A stretch of 64,000 nt of DNA from UBA12077 sp963665525. Its GTDB lineage: Bacteria; Bacteroidota; Bacteroidia; Bacteroidales; UBA12077. Positions 17,201 to 24,551 of this stretch are shown in pieces. A program made the translations under genes and the position numbers. The stretch's first letter is position 1; each line of letters opens with the position of its first letter. The notes beneath the pieces are model-generated. The model saw nothing but the letters and a program-made list of their open reading frames with translations, did not search any database and was not told the origin of the DNA. The stretch spans positions 124,001 through 188,000 of the forward strand of contig OY762280.1 in the NCBI GenBank assembly GCA_963665525.1, in the 5' to 3' direction.

Positions 17201-17521
17201 CAAACCTATATTACTTTGTTTAAAATCTGAAAATTTATTATAAACTAAAAAGATGAGTCGTTTTTTTAGTTTGTAATTTAGTTTTTCTTCAAGTTCAGCA
17301 ATTGCTTCTGTGGCATGTTCTCCTGTAAATCTTGCAATAGATTCTCCATCCTGATTAAAGTAGGTGTCAAACTTTTCAAATTTGTAAAATGACCAGTAAA
17401 AATCATTATATTGCACCCTGTTTTTACCAAAGTCCATTTGATGCCCATTATAAAACTGCCCATATATTTTAAAGGATATAAGGAAAAACAGAATAATTAT
17501 TTTTGGAGATTTGTATTTCAA
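14288..17521 (-). CDS. Large outer-membrane protein: degenerate peptidase, propeller, Omp85-like barrel
   Basis: A 1077-residue envelope protein with a signal peptide of about 21 residues. The N-terminal part (about 60-290) has the outline of a gluzincin (peptidase MA-like) domain, but the zinc motif is lost: where HExxH is expected the sequence reads S147-E148-V-I-I, and the PxWxxEG block reads PEWYLQG (Q178). TolB/PD40-type strands follow (for example GNQIAYVTND, GKALTIITEK, DYSDDGSKMVFS) up to about 550. The last 400 residues are beta-rich and end in Phe (SLSLDF), like an Omp85/BamA C-terminal barrel (NIRNGNSFALINTELRWPV). It heads a unit with TauE/SafE and the M20 hydrolase. Its function is unknown; a surface assembly or binding role is possible. 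Confidence 0.75.
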   Translation of the reverse strand: MKYKSPKIIILFFLISFKIYGQFYNGHQMDFGKNRVQYNDFYWSFYKFEKFDTYFNQDGESIARFTGEHATEAIAELEEKLNYKLKKRLIFLVYNKFSDFKQSNIGLLTGKEEYNTGGITKIRNNKVSLYFQGNHQDYLKQMRSAISEVIIMEMLYGNRLSENFTNSTMISLPEWYLQGLTSYFSEEWNAEIESRVKDGILNERYKKFNRLSGDDAIYAGHSFWKYINDYYGSNVITDIIYLTRVNKGANSAILNVLGLPFKEITKQWLAYYHDYFDEESLMASDSLNTKNIIHKNKNLRYYSQAKSSPEGNQIAYVTNDLGQVRVWIYDAKEDKSEKVFKSGHKIKQINDYTYPVINWHPSGKALTIITEKEGGLSLIQYIIENKELTERSLLYFDKILDFDYSDDGSKMVFSAVKNSNTDIYVFDIASSTSEQITHDLADDFYPKFINNSEDIVFNSNRLSDTLKPEGIHFGEQTDLFVYHYKDKNQVLSRLTSTLHQNEQNPFEISENQYYYLNDKNGINNLFRGKYDSTISFIDTSIHYRYFLSEVPQTNFSKNIYQYHINKNKDTYSYIKYDNGSYSIYQGILSENTFNNNIKLNDTKYREKQVQESLKADSILNSRSDSGHQNDSLKIFSIEDNYVDINHYVFEIEKPYFSYKYDSIKQDTSKKNAFPKIQIYQRTFFTDHVVSQVDFSFLNSAYQAFTGGAVYFNPGFNALFKIGAYDLLEDYKVIAGVRFSADFNSNEYLISLENLKKKIDEQIIFHRQSFENTGIDFISKTQTNKLMYLRTIPFSQITALKGTVTLRHDKQIYLSTDRNSLQTPDVHKVWGGIKFDYIFDNTISTGVNLYNGTRYKIFGEYYKQINKSKTDLFVIGADFRHYQRIHRDLIFASRFATSTSFGNSKLIYYLGGVDNWTNFSQNTPTFIPLNEIPINEDENYAYQAVATNLRGFPQNIRNGNSFALINTELRWPVIKYFSNYPLNSSFWTNLQLVGFFDAGTAWSGWSPYSDENAYDKDVIERGSIVITLDTERDPIVAGYGFGIRAMLFGYFARFDWAWGIENQEITPRIFYFSLSLDF

Positions 17522-17635
17522 AGTTTCCTGAATATAATTTCGATATAAAATTAAAATATATTTTTGGTTGAATTTACGATAATATATTTAAAAGTTAATG
17601 ATTGTTAACGATTGCATCAAATTTATACGATTTTT

Positions 17636-17643
17636 TATTTTTG
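17636..17643 (+). promoter_or_regulatory. Candidate -7 box for the DUF1573 gene
   Basis: TATTTTTG matches TAnnTTTG exactly, 29 bp before the ATG. A TTG at 17612-17614 lies 21 nt upstream and could be the -33 element. Confidence 0.5.
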
Positions 17644-17671
17644 TGTTGTGTAATAATTAAAATAAGTTGTC

Positions 17672-18784
17672 ATGAAAAAAGTCTTTATTAGTATTCTGTC
17701 TGTATTTGTTTTTCTAAGTGTTATAAATGCTCAACAAAAAGGGGCTAATATTTCTTTTGAGAAAGAAATTCATGATTTTGGAAAGATAAAAGAAGATGAT
17801 GGTAAGGTGGAATTTAAATTTATGTTTACCAATACTGGAAATTCACCATTAATTATAAATAAAGTGAAAGCATCCTGTGGGTGTACATCTCCAACATGGA
17901 CAGAGCAACCAATTATGCCTGGAAAAAAGGGATATGTAAGTGCAGTATTTGATCCACGTAACAGACCGGGTAATTTTAATAAAAGTATTTTTGTTGAAAC
18001 AAATACTACTAAAGCAAGAAACATTTTAAGAATAAAGGGTGAAGTTATTCCTCGGGTAAAAACAGTTGAAGATTACTATCCCAAGGCACTAGGTGAACTT
18101 AGATTAGAAACTAACCATTTTGCATTTGTTCGTGTATATAACGATCAGGTAAAAAAAGATACATTGAAAATTTATAATTCATCAAAATTAGAAATGAAGG
18201 TTGATTTTAAAAATGTTCCTTCATACCTTACTTTAAAGGCTGTTCCTGAGGTTTTAAAGCCAGGCGAGAAAGGATATATTCTTGGGATATATGATGGTAC
18301 CAAAGTAAATGATTGGGGTTTTGTATCAGGAAGAGTACACATTCTGGTAAATGATGAATACCAAAATAGAAATTATATTACCGTAAGTGCTAGAGTAGAA
18401 GAAGATTTTTCAAAATTATCTGAAAAAGAATTGGCCAATGCACCAAAAATAAGCTTTGAGGATGAGAGTTTTTATTTTGGAAAAACGAAATCAAGAGATA
18501 AAATAGAACATGATTTTAAATTTACGAATAAAGGTAATAGCGATTTGATTATTCGTAAAATACGATCTACTTGTGGTTGTACAACGGTTGCTCCTGAGAA
18601 AACAGTGATTAAACCGGGCGAAACAAGTTCATTTAAAGCCATATTTAACCCTGGTTCAAGAAAGGGAGTCCAAACAAAATCAATTTATGTAATTAGTAAT
18701 GACCCAAAAAATCCGAATATTAGATTAACTATAAAAGGGGAGATAATAGTAGATCAAGCACAGTCAGATGCTTTAAAGAAATAA
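17672..18784 (+). CDS. Secreted DUF1573 protein with two copies of the domain
   Basis: This 370-residue exported protein has a 20-residue signal peptide (VINA-Q). Two DUF1573 domains of the Ig-like ASH/MSP type occupy about 28-125 and 255-355, each with the characteristic CGCT motif (KASCGCTSP and RSTCGCTTV). Each is also marked by 'FTNTGNSPLIINKV' and 'FTNKGNSDLIIRKI' strands and a GEV/GEI end. A third, less clear beta-domain lies between. DUF1573 proteins are common in Bacteroidota envelopes and have no agreed function; the paired cysteines may bind metal or form disulfides. Monocistronic, with a -7 box upstream and a terminator downstream. Confidence 0.9.
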   Translation: MKKVFISILSVFVFLSVINAQQKGANISFEKEIHDFGKIKEDDGKVEFKFMFTNTGNSPLIINKVKASCGCTSPTWTEQPIMPGKKGYVSAVFDPRNRPGNFNKSIFVETNTTKARNILRIKGEVIPRVKTVEDYYPKALGELRLETNHFAFVRVYNDQVKKDTLKIYNSSKLEMKVDFKNVPSYLTLKAVPEVLKPGEKGYILGIYDGTKVNDWGFVSGRVHILVNDEYQNRNYITVSARVEEDFSKLSEKELANAPKISFEDESFYFGKTKSRDKIEHDFKFTNKGNSDLIIRKIRSTCGCTTVAPEKTVIKPGETSSFKAIFNPGSRKGVQTKSIYVISNDPKNPNIRLTIKGEIIVDQAQSDALKK

Positions 18785-18816
18785 GAATAATATTATTTCC
18801 TATATAAGGAATACTA

Positions 18817-18855
18817 AAATAGAAGAATTTGATTTAAAAATTCTTCTATTTTTTT
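18817..18855 (+). terminator. Terminator after the DUF1573 gene
   Basis: A 14-bp stem (AAATAGAAGAATTT / AAATTCTTCTATTT) with a 7-nt loop runs into a T tract, 32 bp after the stop. Confidence 0.88.
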
Positions 18856-18899
18856 ATTTCTCGCCTTATAAATCCTAATTTCGCATAAAATTTGTTTCA

Positions 18900-20006
18900 A
18901 TGTCTAAAAAAGATCATCATAAAGAAAACGAAGAGTTTGATTCTGCTTTACATGTACAAAAAGGAGTTGAGCAACCAGAGTCCATTAATCCCGATGTGAT
19001 AAGACGATTTCGATTAAAGAAAAAAGTTCAGTATTCAGTCGATGAATATGTCAAAGGGATTTTAGAAGGAAACAGGACAATTCTTGGTCAGGCAATTACT
19101 TTAATAGAGAGTGCATTACCACAGCATATGAATCTGGCACAAGAGATTATAGAAAAATGTTTGCCCCATGCAGGAAACTCTATAAGGATTGGGATTACAG
19201 GAGTGCCTGGAGTTGGAAAGAGCACTTTTATTGAATCCATGGGTCGATACATTACTAAACAAGGAGGAATGCTTGCTGTTTTAGCGGTTGATCCTAGTAG
19301 TGAAAAATCAAAAGGGAGTATTCTTGGAGATAAAACAAGAATGGAAGAGTTGGCTAATGATCCAAATGCCTTTATTCGACCTTCACCATCGGCAGGTTCA
19401 TTGGGGGGTGTAGCGCGTAAGACTCGTGAAACCATTATTCTTTGTGAGGCTGCAGGTTTTAATGTCATATTTATTGAAACAGTAGGAGTTGGACAATCGG
19501 AAACTGCAGTTCATTCAATGGTTGATTTCTTTTTATTATTGATGTTGGCAGGTGCTGGAGATGAGTTGCAGGGAATAAAAAGGGGAATCATGGAGATGGC
19601 CGATGCAATTGCCATAACAAAAGCGGATGGGGAAAATGTACATAAAGCTGAAATGGCTAAGGTTGAATATCAGAATGCATTACATTTATTCCCTCCAACA
19701 GAATCGGGTTGGATTCCTAAAGTTCTAACTTGTTCGTCATTAAAACGAATAGGGATTGACCAAATTTGGGAGACTATTGAAAGTTTCATAAATCAGTCTA
19801 AGGATGTCAATTTTTTTGATAAGAAAAGGAAAGAACAGGCTAAATATTGGATGTATCAATCTATTAACGAAGCGGTTAAGAATAATTTTTATAATCAGGA
19901 AGGAATCAAAACTAAATTACAACTTTTCGAAGAGAATGTGCTTAATGGAAAAATGAATTCATTCCTCGCATCCAAAATGATTATTGACGAATACTTTAAA
20001 AAATAA
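18900..20006 (+). CDS. meaB: MeaB/ArgK-family GTPase, methylmalonyl-CoA mutase chaperone
   Basis: A 368-residue cytoplasmic G protein that loads and protects the cobalamin cofactor of methylmalonyl-CoA mutase. The P-loop is GVPGVGKST (about 101-109). Downstream family blocks are intact: AVDPSSEKSKGSILGDKTRM, FIRPSPSAGSLGGVARKTRE, FIETVGVGQSE and the guanine-specificity motif ITKAD. The extended N-terminus (about 60 residues before the fold) and the C-terminal dimerisation arm are normal for MeaB. The mutase genes are not in this window, so it is not in the usual mutAB-meaB order. A TAATTTCG sequence at 18876-18883 may be a variant -7 box, as it also appears upstream of lpdA. Confidence 0.95.
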   Translation: MSKKDHHKENEEFDSALHVQKGVEQPESINPDVIRRFRLKKKVQYSVDEYVKGILEGNRTILGQAITLIESALPQHMNLAQEIIEKCLPHAGNSIRIGITGVPGVGKSTFIESMGRYITKQGGMLAVLAVDPSSEKSKGSILGDKTRMEELANDPNAFIRPSPSAGSLGGVARKTRETIILCEAAGFNVIFIETVGVGQSETAVHSMVDFFLLLMLAGAGDELQGIKRGIMEMADAIAITKADGENVHKAEMAKVEYQNALHLFPPTESGWIPKVLTCSSLKRIGIDQIWETIESFINQSKDVNFFDKKRKEQAKYWMYQSINEAVKNNFYNQEGIKTKLQLFEENVLNGKMNSFLASKMIIDEYFKK

Positions 20007-20384
20007 TAAACATATAAATGTAAGTCAGAGTGAGAGTTCATGATTAATAGCTAAATGGATAAAAATGTCACGTGCAGTTTGTAAGTGACTCGCACCTTTA
20101 CTATCAAAATTGTTAGCTATATCAACTAATTAAGAGCTTATTCGTTTGTGATTTTTGATTGTTTGATGATTTGTTGATTTGGTTATAATAAAGCTTTAGT
20201 TATGCAAAGTCATCAACAAATAAACGAATTAACAGATCATTAGAGAAAGTAAACATTCTTTACAAAAAAGATACATAAATAACAGTAAATTCATAGTTAA
20301 TAAAATATAAATAGATAGAACTTTAATTATGTAGAATTTTTCGTATGTTTATCGCTTGAAATTTAATATCTAAAAAAATAAACC
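20007..20384. other. 378-bp intergenic region with nested inverted repeats
   Basis: No credible gene was found. Two long-range inverted repeats are present. ATAGCTAA (20047-20054) pairs with TTAGCTAT (20113-20120) and encloses GTCAC (20067-20071) / GTGAC (20085-20089). ATTTGTTGAT (20169-20178) pairs with ATCAACAAAT (20212-20221), flanked by TTCGTTT (20141-20147) and AAACGAA (20222-20228). These could fold in RNA or be chance pairings in AT-rich DNA. The promoter of the TlpA-like gene must lie near the right end, but no exact TAnnTTTG box is seen. Confidence 0.4.
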
Positions 20385-21482
20385 ATGAAAAAACTATTGT
20401 ATAGTATTGTTGCTGCTGCTTTAATGTTTTCTTGTACGATGCAACCAAAGTATAATATTGAAGGAAATGTTGAAGGGCTAAACTCGGGGTCTGCTATTTT
20501 AAGTAAGGTTGTTGACAACGAATTAGTTACTGTTGATTCTGTTGCTGTTAGTAATGGAGCATTTGCATTTAAAGGATCTGTAGAACAACCTGAATATTTT
20601 GTGATCACATTTGCAGATACCTTAGAAGGAATTCAGCTATTTCTTGAGAATGTTAACATGAACATTCAAGCTAAAGTGGATAGTATAGCTAGTGCAGAAA
20701 TAACAGGGTCAGAACTTACAAGCTTGTTTAATACTTTTAACGAAGAGTTTTTAAAGTATAACATGCAATTTAGAGCATTATATAATGAATATATGCAAGC
20801 TAATATTGCAGGTGATGCAGAAAAAGTGAAAGAAATAGAAGAAAAATATTCAGCTACTGACGATGAACTTTCTGCTTATATGAAAGGTTTTGTTACTGAG
20901 AATACAAATAATGTACTAGCTCCTTATATTACTTTAAGATATTTAGCTAGTAGAATGGAGCTTGAAGAGTTAGAAACAATTACTAATGGATTTGGTCCTG
21001 AAATCTCAGAATCACACTATACCATAACTTTAAAAGAACGTGTTGAAGTAATGAAGCGTGTTGCAATAGGTCAGCCATATGTTGATTTTACTTTAAATGA
21101 TACAACAGGAAACCCTGTTTCTCTTTCATCTTACATTGGAGAAAAGTATATTTTACTTGATTTTTGGGCTGCTTGGTGCAATCCTTGTCGTCAGGAAAAC
21201 CCTACATTAGTTGCTAATTATGCTAAGTATAAAGACAAAGGATTCGAAATTTTTGGTGTTTCTTTTGATAAAACTCGCGAAGCGTGGATTAAAGCAATTA
21301 AAGATGATGGTATTACCTGGCCTCAGGTTTCTGATTTAAAATACTGGGATTCTTCAGCAGGAAAATTATATGCTGTACGTTCAATACCTCATAATGTATT
21401 GCTCGATAAAGATGGTGTTATTATTGCAAAGAATCTTCGTGGTGAAGACTTAGGAGCGAAATTAGCAGAATTACTTGACTAA
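20385..21482 (+). CDS. TlpA-like thiol-disulfide lipoprotein (DUF4369 plus thioredoxin)
   Basis: A 365-residue lipoprotein; lipobox LMFSC puts the lipidated Cys at residue 17. The N-terminal beta-domain (about 22-115) matches the DUF4369 pattern common in Bacteroidota TlpA proteins (YNIEGNVEGLNSGSAILSK). A helical linker follows. Residues about 228-365 form an AhpC/TSA-type thioredoxin domain with active site W264-C265-N-P-C268 (FWAAWCNPCRQ) and cis-Pro in VRSIPHNVLLD. It reduces disulfides in the periplasm, for example during cytochrome c maturation or oxidative defence; the target is unknown. It ends at a clear terminator, so it is not transcribed with the next gene by default. Confidence 0.93.
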   Translation: MKKLLYSIVAAALMFSCTMQPKYNIEGNVEGLNSGSAILSKVVDNELVTVDSVAVSNGAFAFKGSVEQPEYFVITFADTLEGIQLFLENVNMNIQAKVDSIASAEITGSELTSLFNTFNEEFLKYNMQFRALYNEYMQANIAGDAEKVKEIEEKYSATDDELSAYMKGFVTENTNNVLAPYITLRYLASRMELEELETITNGFGPEISESHYTITLKERVEVMKRVAIGQPYVDFTLNDTTGNPVSLSSYIGEKYILLDFWAAWCNPCRQENPTLVANYAKYKDKGFEIFGVSFDKTREAWIKAIKDDGITWPQVSDLKYWDSSAGKLYAVRSIPHNVLLDKDGVIIAKNLRGEDLGAKLAELLD

Positions 21483-21503
21483 TAATTACGTTAGATAATT
21501 GCT

Positions 21504-21536
21504 AGAGTGTAGGTTTTTACTTACACTCTTTTTTTT
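21504..21536 (+). terminator. Terminator after the TlpA-like gene
   Basis: Stem AGAGTGTA / TACACTCT with a 10-nt loop is followed by seven to eight T, 22 bp after the stop. Confidence 0.9.
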
Positions 21537-21663
21537 GTGATTTGATTTTTACAATTCATTACAATTTAAATACGGTTCATTTCATTTTGTTTTTTTTACC
21601 AAAGCTTTCTTCTGATAATTGTATCATGAAAGTAAACCGAATTTTAAATTAAATTACATAATT

Positions 21664-23394
21664 ATGAAAACACGTTTAATAATATTAATGAGTATGATCT
21701 TTTTAAGTTCGTTTTATGCAGAAGCTAGAGAAACTGCACGAATTAAAAAAGATGGTTGGGATAGCAGGGAACATTTTTATAAATCAAAAGATTCATTTTC
21801 AGCATACGAGATAGAATACAAAGGAAAAATTACTGTTTCCAACGATGATAAAAATGTTACAGCAATTACTCCCGATGGATATCTGAAAATTAAAAAATCT
21901 TCTTTTGGTAATAGTCGCTCTATTGAAATAGAAAGTAATAAATCGGGTAAGCTTACTAAAAAATACTTCGATGGAAGAAAAGAACTTCCATTTGAATCAG
22001 AAGGAGCAGAATGGCTAGAAGAGATTTTATTGGATGTAATCCATAAAACCGGAATTGGTGGTAAAGAAAGAATTTTACGCATTTATAATAAGGGTGGAGT
22101 TAATGCAGTATTAGATGAAGTTGAAGATTTTGATAAGACTAGTAACTACTCTTATTATAAAACAACAAATCATGCAGTATTTTATTTCGAAACAGTAGAA
22201 TATAGTGGATATAATGTAAGATATCTATATTATAAAACTTTAGTAAACGAAGTAGAGCTGTCTAAGGAAGAAGTAGTGAAAGTATTAAAAGCAATACCTG
22301 ATATTGTATCAAACAGTACTAAAGGTACTCTGTTAAGAGAGATATTGAGTAAGTACGAATTAGATAATTATTCAATGGAAAAATTTCTGGATGCTACAGA
22401 AACATTAAGTTATAATACTGAACGAGGAAACACATTAAGAGCATTCATTAAAAAGTATCCTGTTACTAGGGAGAATTCACAAGAGTTTTTCGATGTGATT
22501 GAAGGCATGTCTGTAAATACTGAAAAAGGAAATGTGTTAAAAGATTTATTACAAACACAGGAATTAGATAATAGAGTATTAGGCGATTTAATTGAAGTAA
22601 CTGATGATTTTAGTTCGAATAGTGAGAGAGCTGCAATTTATAGAATGTTAGTGCCTAAAGTAGTAGGTGATGAAGATTTAACAAATCAGTTGATTTATGC
22701 AGTTAAAAACTTATCGAGCAGTTATCATTTATTAGAAGACGAAGTGTTGGAATATATTGCCAAAGGAAAAATAATTACTGATAGTGGTTTAAGTAAATCG
22801 GCCGTATTAAATATGCTTGATATTGCCAGAACTTACGATGCGAATACCAGAAAGAGTATTACTTTAAATAAACTACATGGTTCGTTAACTAATGATAAAG
22901 AAGTTCTAGAAGCTTATTTTGAGGTTATTAACAGCATGGATATAGCACGTGTGAGATACAATTTGCTACAGGATTTAATGCGTATACACAAGTTTGATAA
23001 CCATGGTCTAATTCTTCTTTTAGATGCTATTGAAGATATTGCAAATGATGATGAGCCTCATGCAGCAACAGCAATGCTTAGAATGTTAATTAAAGATCTT
23101 CCAAACGACCCGGATGTTCTCAGGTATTATTTTGATGCACTTGACGAAATTGATCATGCATCAGGTAATGAAGAAATCATTAGAATGTTCTGTGAAAAAG
23201 GTAAGCTGGATAAACGTACAACAGTTTACTTGTTAAAAGCAGTAGAAAATATCGATGTAGATATCGAGAAAGCAACCTCATTGCAGAATATTAAAAGGGT
23301 GATGCCTAAGGATGATGAATTAACATATATTTTCAATAGCGTAGCCGACGAAATTAAGTCTGATTACGAATATGAAAGAGCAATGAATGAATAA
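21664..23394 (+). CDS. Secreted protein with about ten 35-residue helical repeats
   Basis: I do not recognise a named family. The start is set at ATG 21664, because the upstream TTG in frame (21619) adds a non-signal-like leader; from 21664 there is a normal signal peptide (about 21 residues, ending YAEA). The N-terminal 190 residues look like a beta-rich domain. The rest (about 210-576) consists of ten or eleven repeats of roughly 33-38 residues with the pattern 'eLdn..l..lldaie.is.n.ek...L..llkk', a helical solenoid. The last copy contains IKSDYEYERA, like the SDYE repeats found in some M56/BlaR-type sensor proteins. It lies just upstream of a two-component operon, in the same direction, and may be its periplasmic input or output; that is inference. 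Confidence 0.75.
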   Translation: MKTRLIILMSMIFLSSFYAEARETARIKKDGWDSREHFYKSKDSFSAYEIEYKGKITVSNDDKNVTAITPDGYLKIKKSSFGNSRSIEIESNKSGKLTKKYFDGRKELPFESEGAEWLEEILLDVIHKTGIGGKERILRIYNKGGVNAVLDEVEDFDKTSNYSYYKTTNHAVFYFETVEYSGYNVRYLYYKTLVNEVELSKEEVVKVLKAIPDIVSNSTKGTLLREILSKYELDNYSMEKFLDATETLSYNTERGNTLRAFIKKYPVTRENSQEFFDVIEGMSVNTEKGNVLKDLLQTQELDNRVLGDLIEVTDDFSSNSERAAIYRMLVPKVVGDEDLTNQLIYAVKNLSSSYHLLEDEVLEYIAKGKIITDSGLSKSAVLNMLDIARTYDANTRKSITLNKLHGSLTNDKEVLEAYFEVINSMDIARVRYNLLQDLMRIHKFDNHGLILLLDAIEDIANDDEPHAATAMLRMLIKDLPNDPDVLRYYFDALDEIDHASGNEEIIRMFCEKGKLDKRTTVYLLKAVENIDVDIEKATSLQNIKRVMPKDDELTYIFNSVADEIKSDYEYERAMNE

Positions 23395-23438
23395 ATAATT
23401 GTTGGTTTTGAACCCCGAATAGTTGTTTTTTGAATACA

Positions 23439-23490
23439 CCTTGAGATTTCACTTGAAAATTGTTTAAATTCGAAATCTCAAGGTTTTTTT
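23439..23490 (+). terminator. Hairpin with T-run at the 5' edge of the LytS gene
   Basis: Perfect 12-bp arms CCTTGAGATTTC (23439-23450) and GAAATCTCAAGG (23472-23483), a 21-nt loop and seven T (23484-23490). It starts 44 bp after the repeat-protein stop and ends only 11 bp before the LytS ATG. It can act as the terminator of the repeat-protein gene or as an attenuator for the kinase operon. Confidence 0.8.
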
Positions 23491-23501
23491 ATGAATTGAA
23501 A

Positions 23502-24551
23502 ATGCTAATACGAAGACTGATATCCATATTTTTAATTAACTCAATACTTGTTTATATACTATACTCGTATTTGTATTATAGTCAGGTAGGAGAGTTTCCC
23601 GTTTATAGCAATGATTGGATTCGATCAATATATCTGTTGATTTGTGCAAATATTATTGGATTTTCAATTGTTGTAATCAACTCCTTATTAAATAAAGTAT
23701 CTTTCTGGAGGAGAAAAATTGGACTTCGATTTATTTTGGGAATAGTCATCAATTATTTTATTATTCTACTTTTCATTATACTGTTTGTATGGACTTACCT
23801 TCAAATAGAAAATCTTAATTTTACGATAAGTGCTTTGCTAGAAGAATATCATGAAGTTAAAATTCGGGTATACATTTTGGTATTGGTTTTAGATATCTTA
23901 TTTGTTGTTTTCGATTTTCTAGTTTATTCGTATAAGTATTATTCTCAAGGGCAAATTCAAAATGCGAAGTTAGCCCGAAAACAAATGGAGCTGCAATTCG
24001 AAGCACTCCGAACCCAACTTAGTCCACATTATTTATTTAATAGTCTGAATACAATTTCATCATTGATATATAAAGATATTAATCAAACCGAACAATATAT
24101 TCGTAAACTGGCAAGTACTTATCAGTACATTTTAGCGTCGGATAGAAAGCAAATTATTTCATTAGATCAAGAAATAGAATTTATTAAAGACTATTGTTAT
24201 TTGTTGAATATAAGGTTTGGGGAAGCACTTCAGGTTAATTTCGATGTAGAAAATCATTTTATAGATTATAATTTACCTCCAATAAGCATTCAAATATTGG
24301 TTGAAAATGCAGTAAAACATAATGTGTTCGATGATGAAAATCCTTTAGAAGTTGATATCTATACTCATGAAAATAAGCTTGTGGTAAAAAATAAAATTTT
24401 AAAAACACCTGCTAGTCGTGAATCATTTAAGATTGGTTTAAGTAATATTCAAAAGCGTTACCAGGTATTTACCGATAAAGATATCAGGATTATTAAGAAC
24501 GATTTCTTTACAGTTGAGTTGCCACTGTTAAAACCCAAAACAAATGATTAG
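23502..24551 (+). CDS. LytS-type membrane sensor histidine kinase
   Basis: A 349-residue kinase from ATG 23502. The TTG at 23460 lies inside the terminator hairpin and is not credible as a start. Four membrane segments (about 4-24, 41-63, 76-99, 123-144) precede the LytS/YehU kinase domain. The phosphoacceptor is H176 in LSPHYLFNSLN, the N-box is ILVENAVKHN (N269), and the G-box reads KIGLSNIQKRY. No separate sensor domain is seen, so the membrane part probably senses. Its 3' end overlaps the next gene by 8 bp (a degenerate homologue), and a LytTR regulator follows, making a three-gene signalling operon. Confidence 0.93.
   Translation: MLIRRLISIFLINSILVYILYSYLYYSQVGEFPVYSNDWIRSIYLLICANIIGFSIVVINSLLNKVSFWRRKIGLRFILGIVINYFIILLFIILFVWTYLQIENLNFTISALLEEYHEVKIRVYILVLVLDILFVVFDFLVYSYKYYSQGQIQNAKLARKQMELQFEALRTQLSPHYLFNSLNTISSLIYKDINQTEQYIRKLASTYQYILASDRKQIISLDQEIEFIKDYCYLLNIRFGEALQVNFDVENHFIDYNLPPISIQILVENAVKHNVFDDENPLEVDIYTHENKLVVKNKILKTPASRESFKIGLSNIQKRYQVFTDKDIRIIKNDFFTVELPLLKPKTND

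Noticed and set aside
19088..19468. 126-residue minus-strand frame inside meaB
   Set aside because: Antisense shadow of conserved MeaB motifs; no start signal or family resemblance.
21777..22082. 101-residue minus-strand frame inside the repeat protein gene
   Set aside because: Antisense shadow; the plus-strand frame has a signal peptide and repeats.
23460..23501. Longer start (TTG) for the first LytS kinase
   Set aside because: The extra codons lie in the right arm and T-run of a perfect terminator hairpin and do not resemble a kinase N-terminus.
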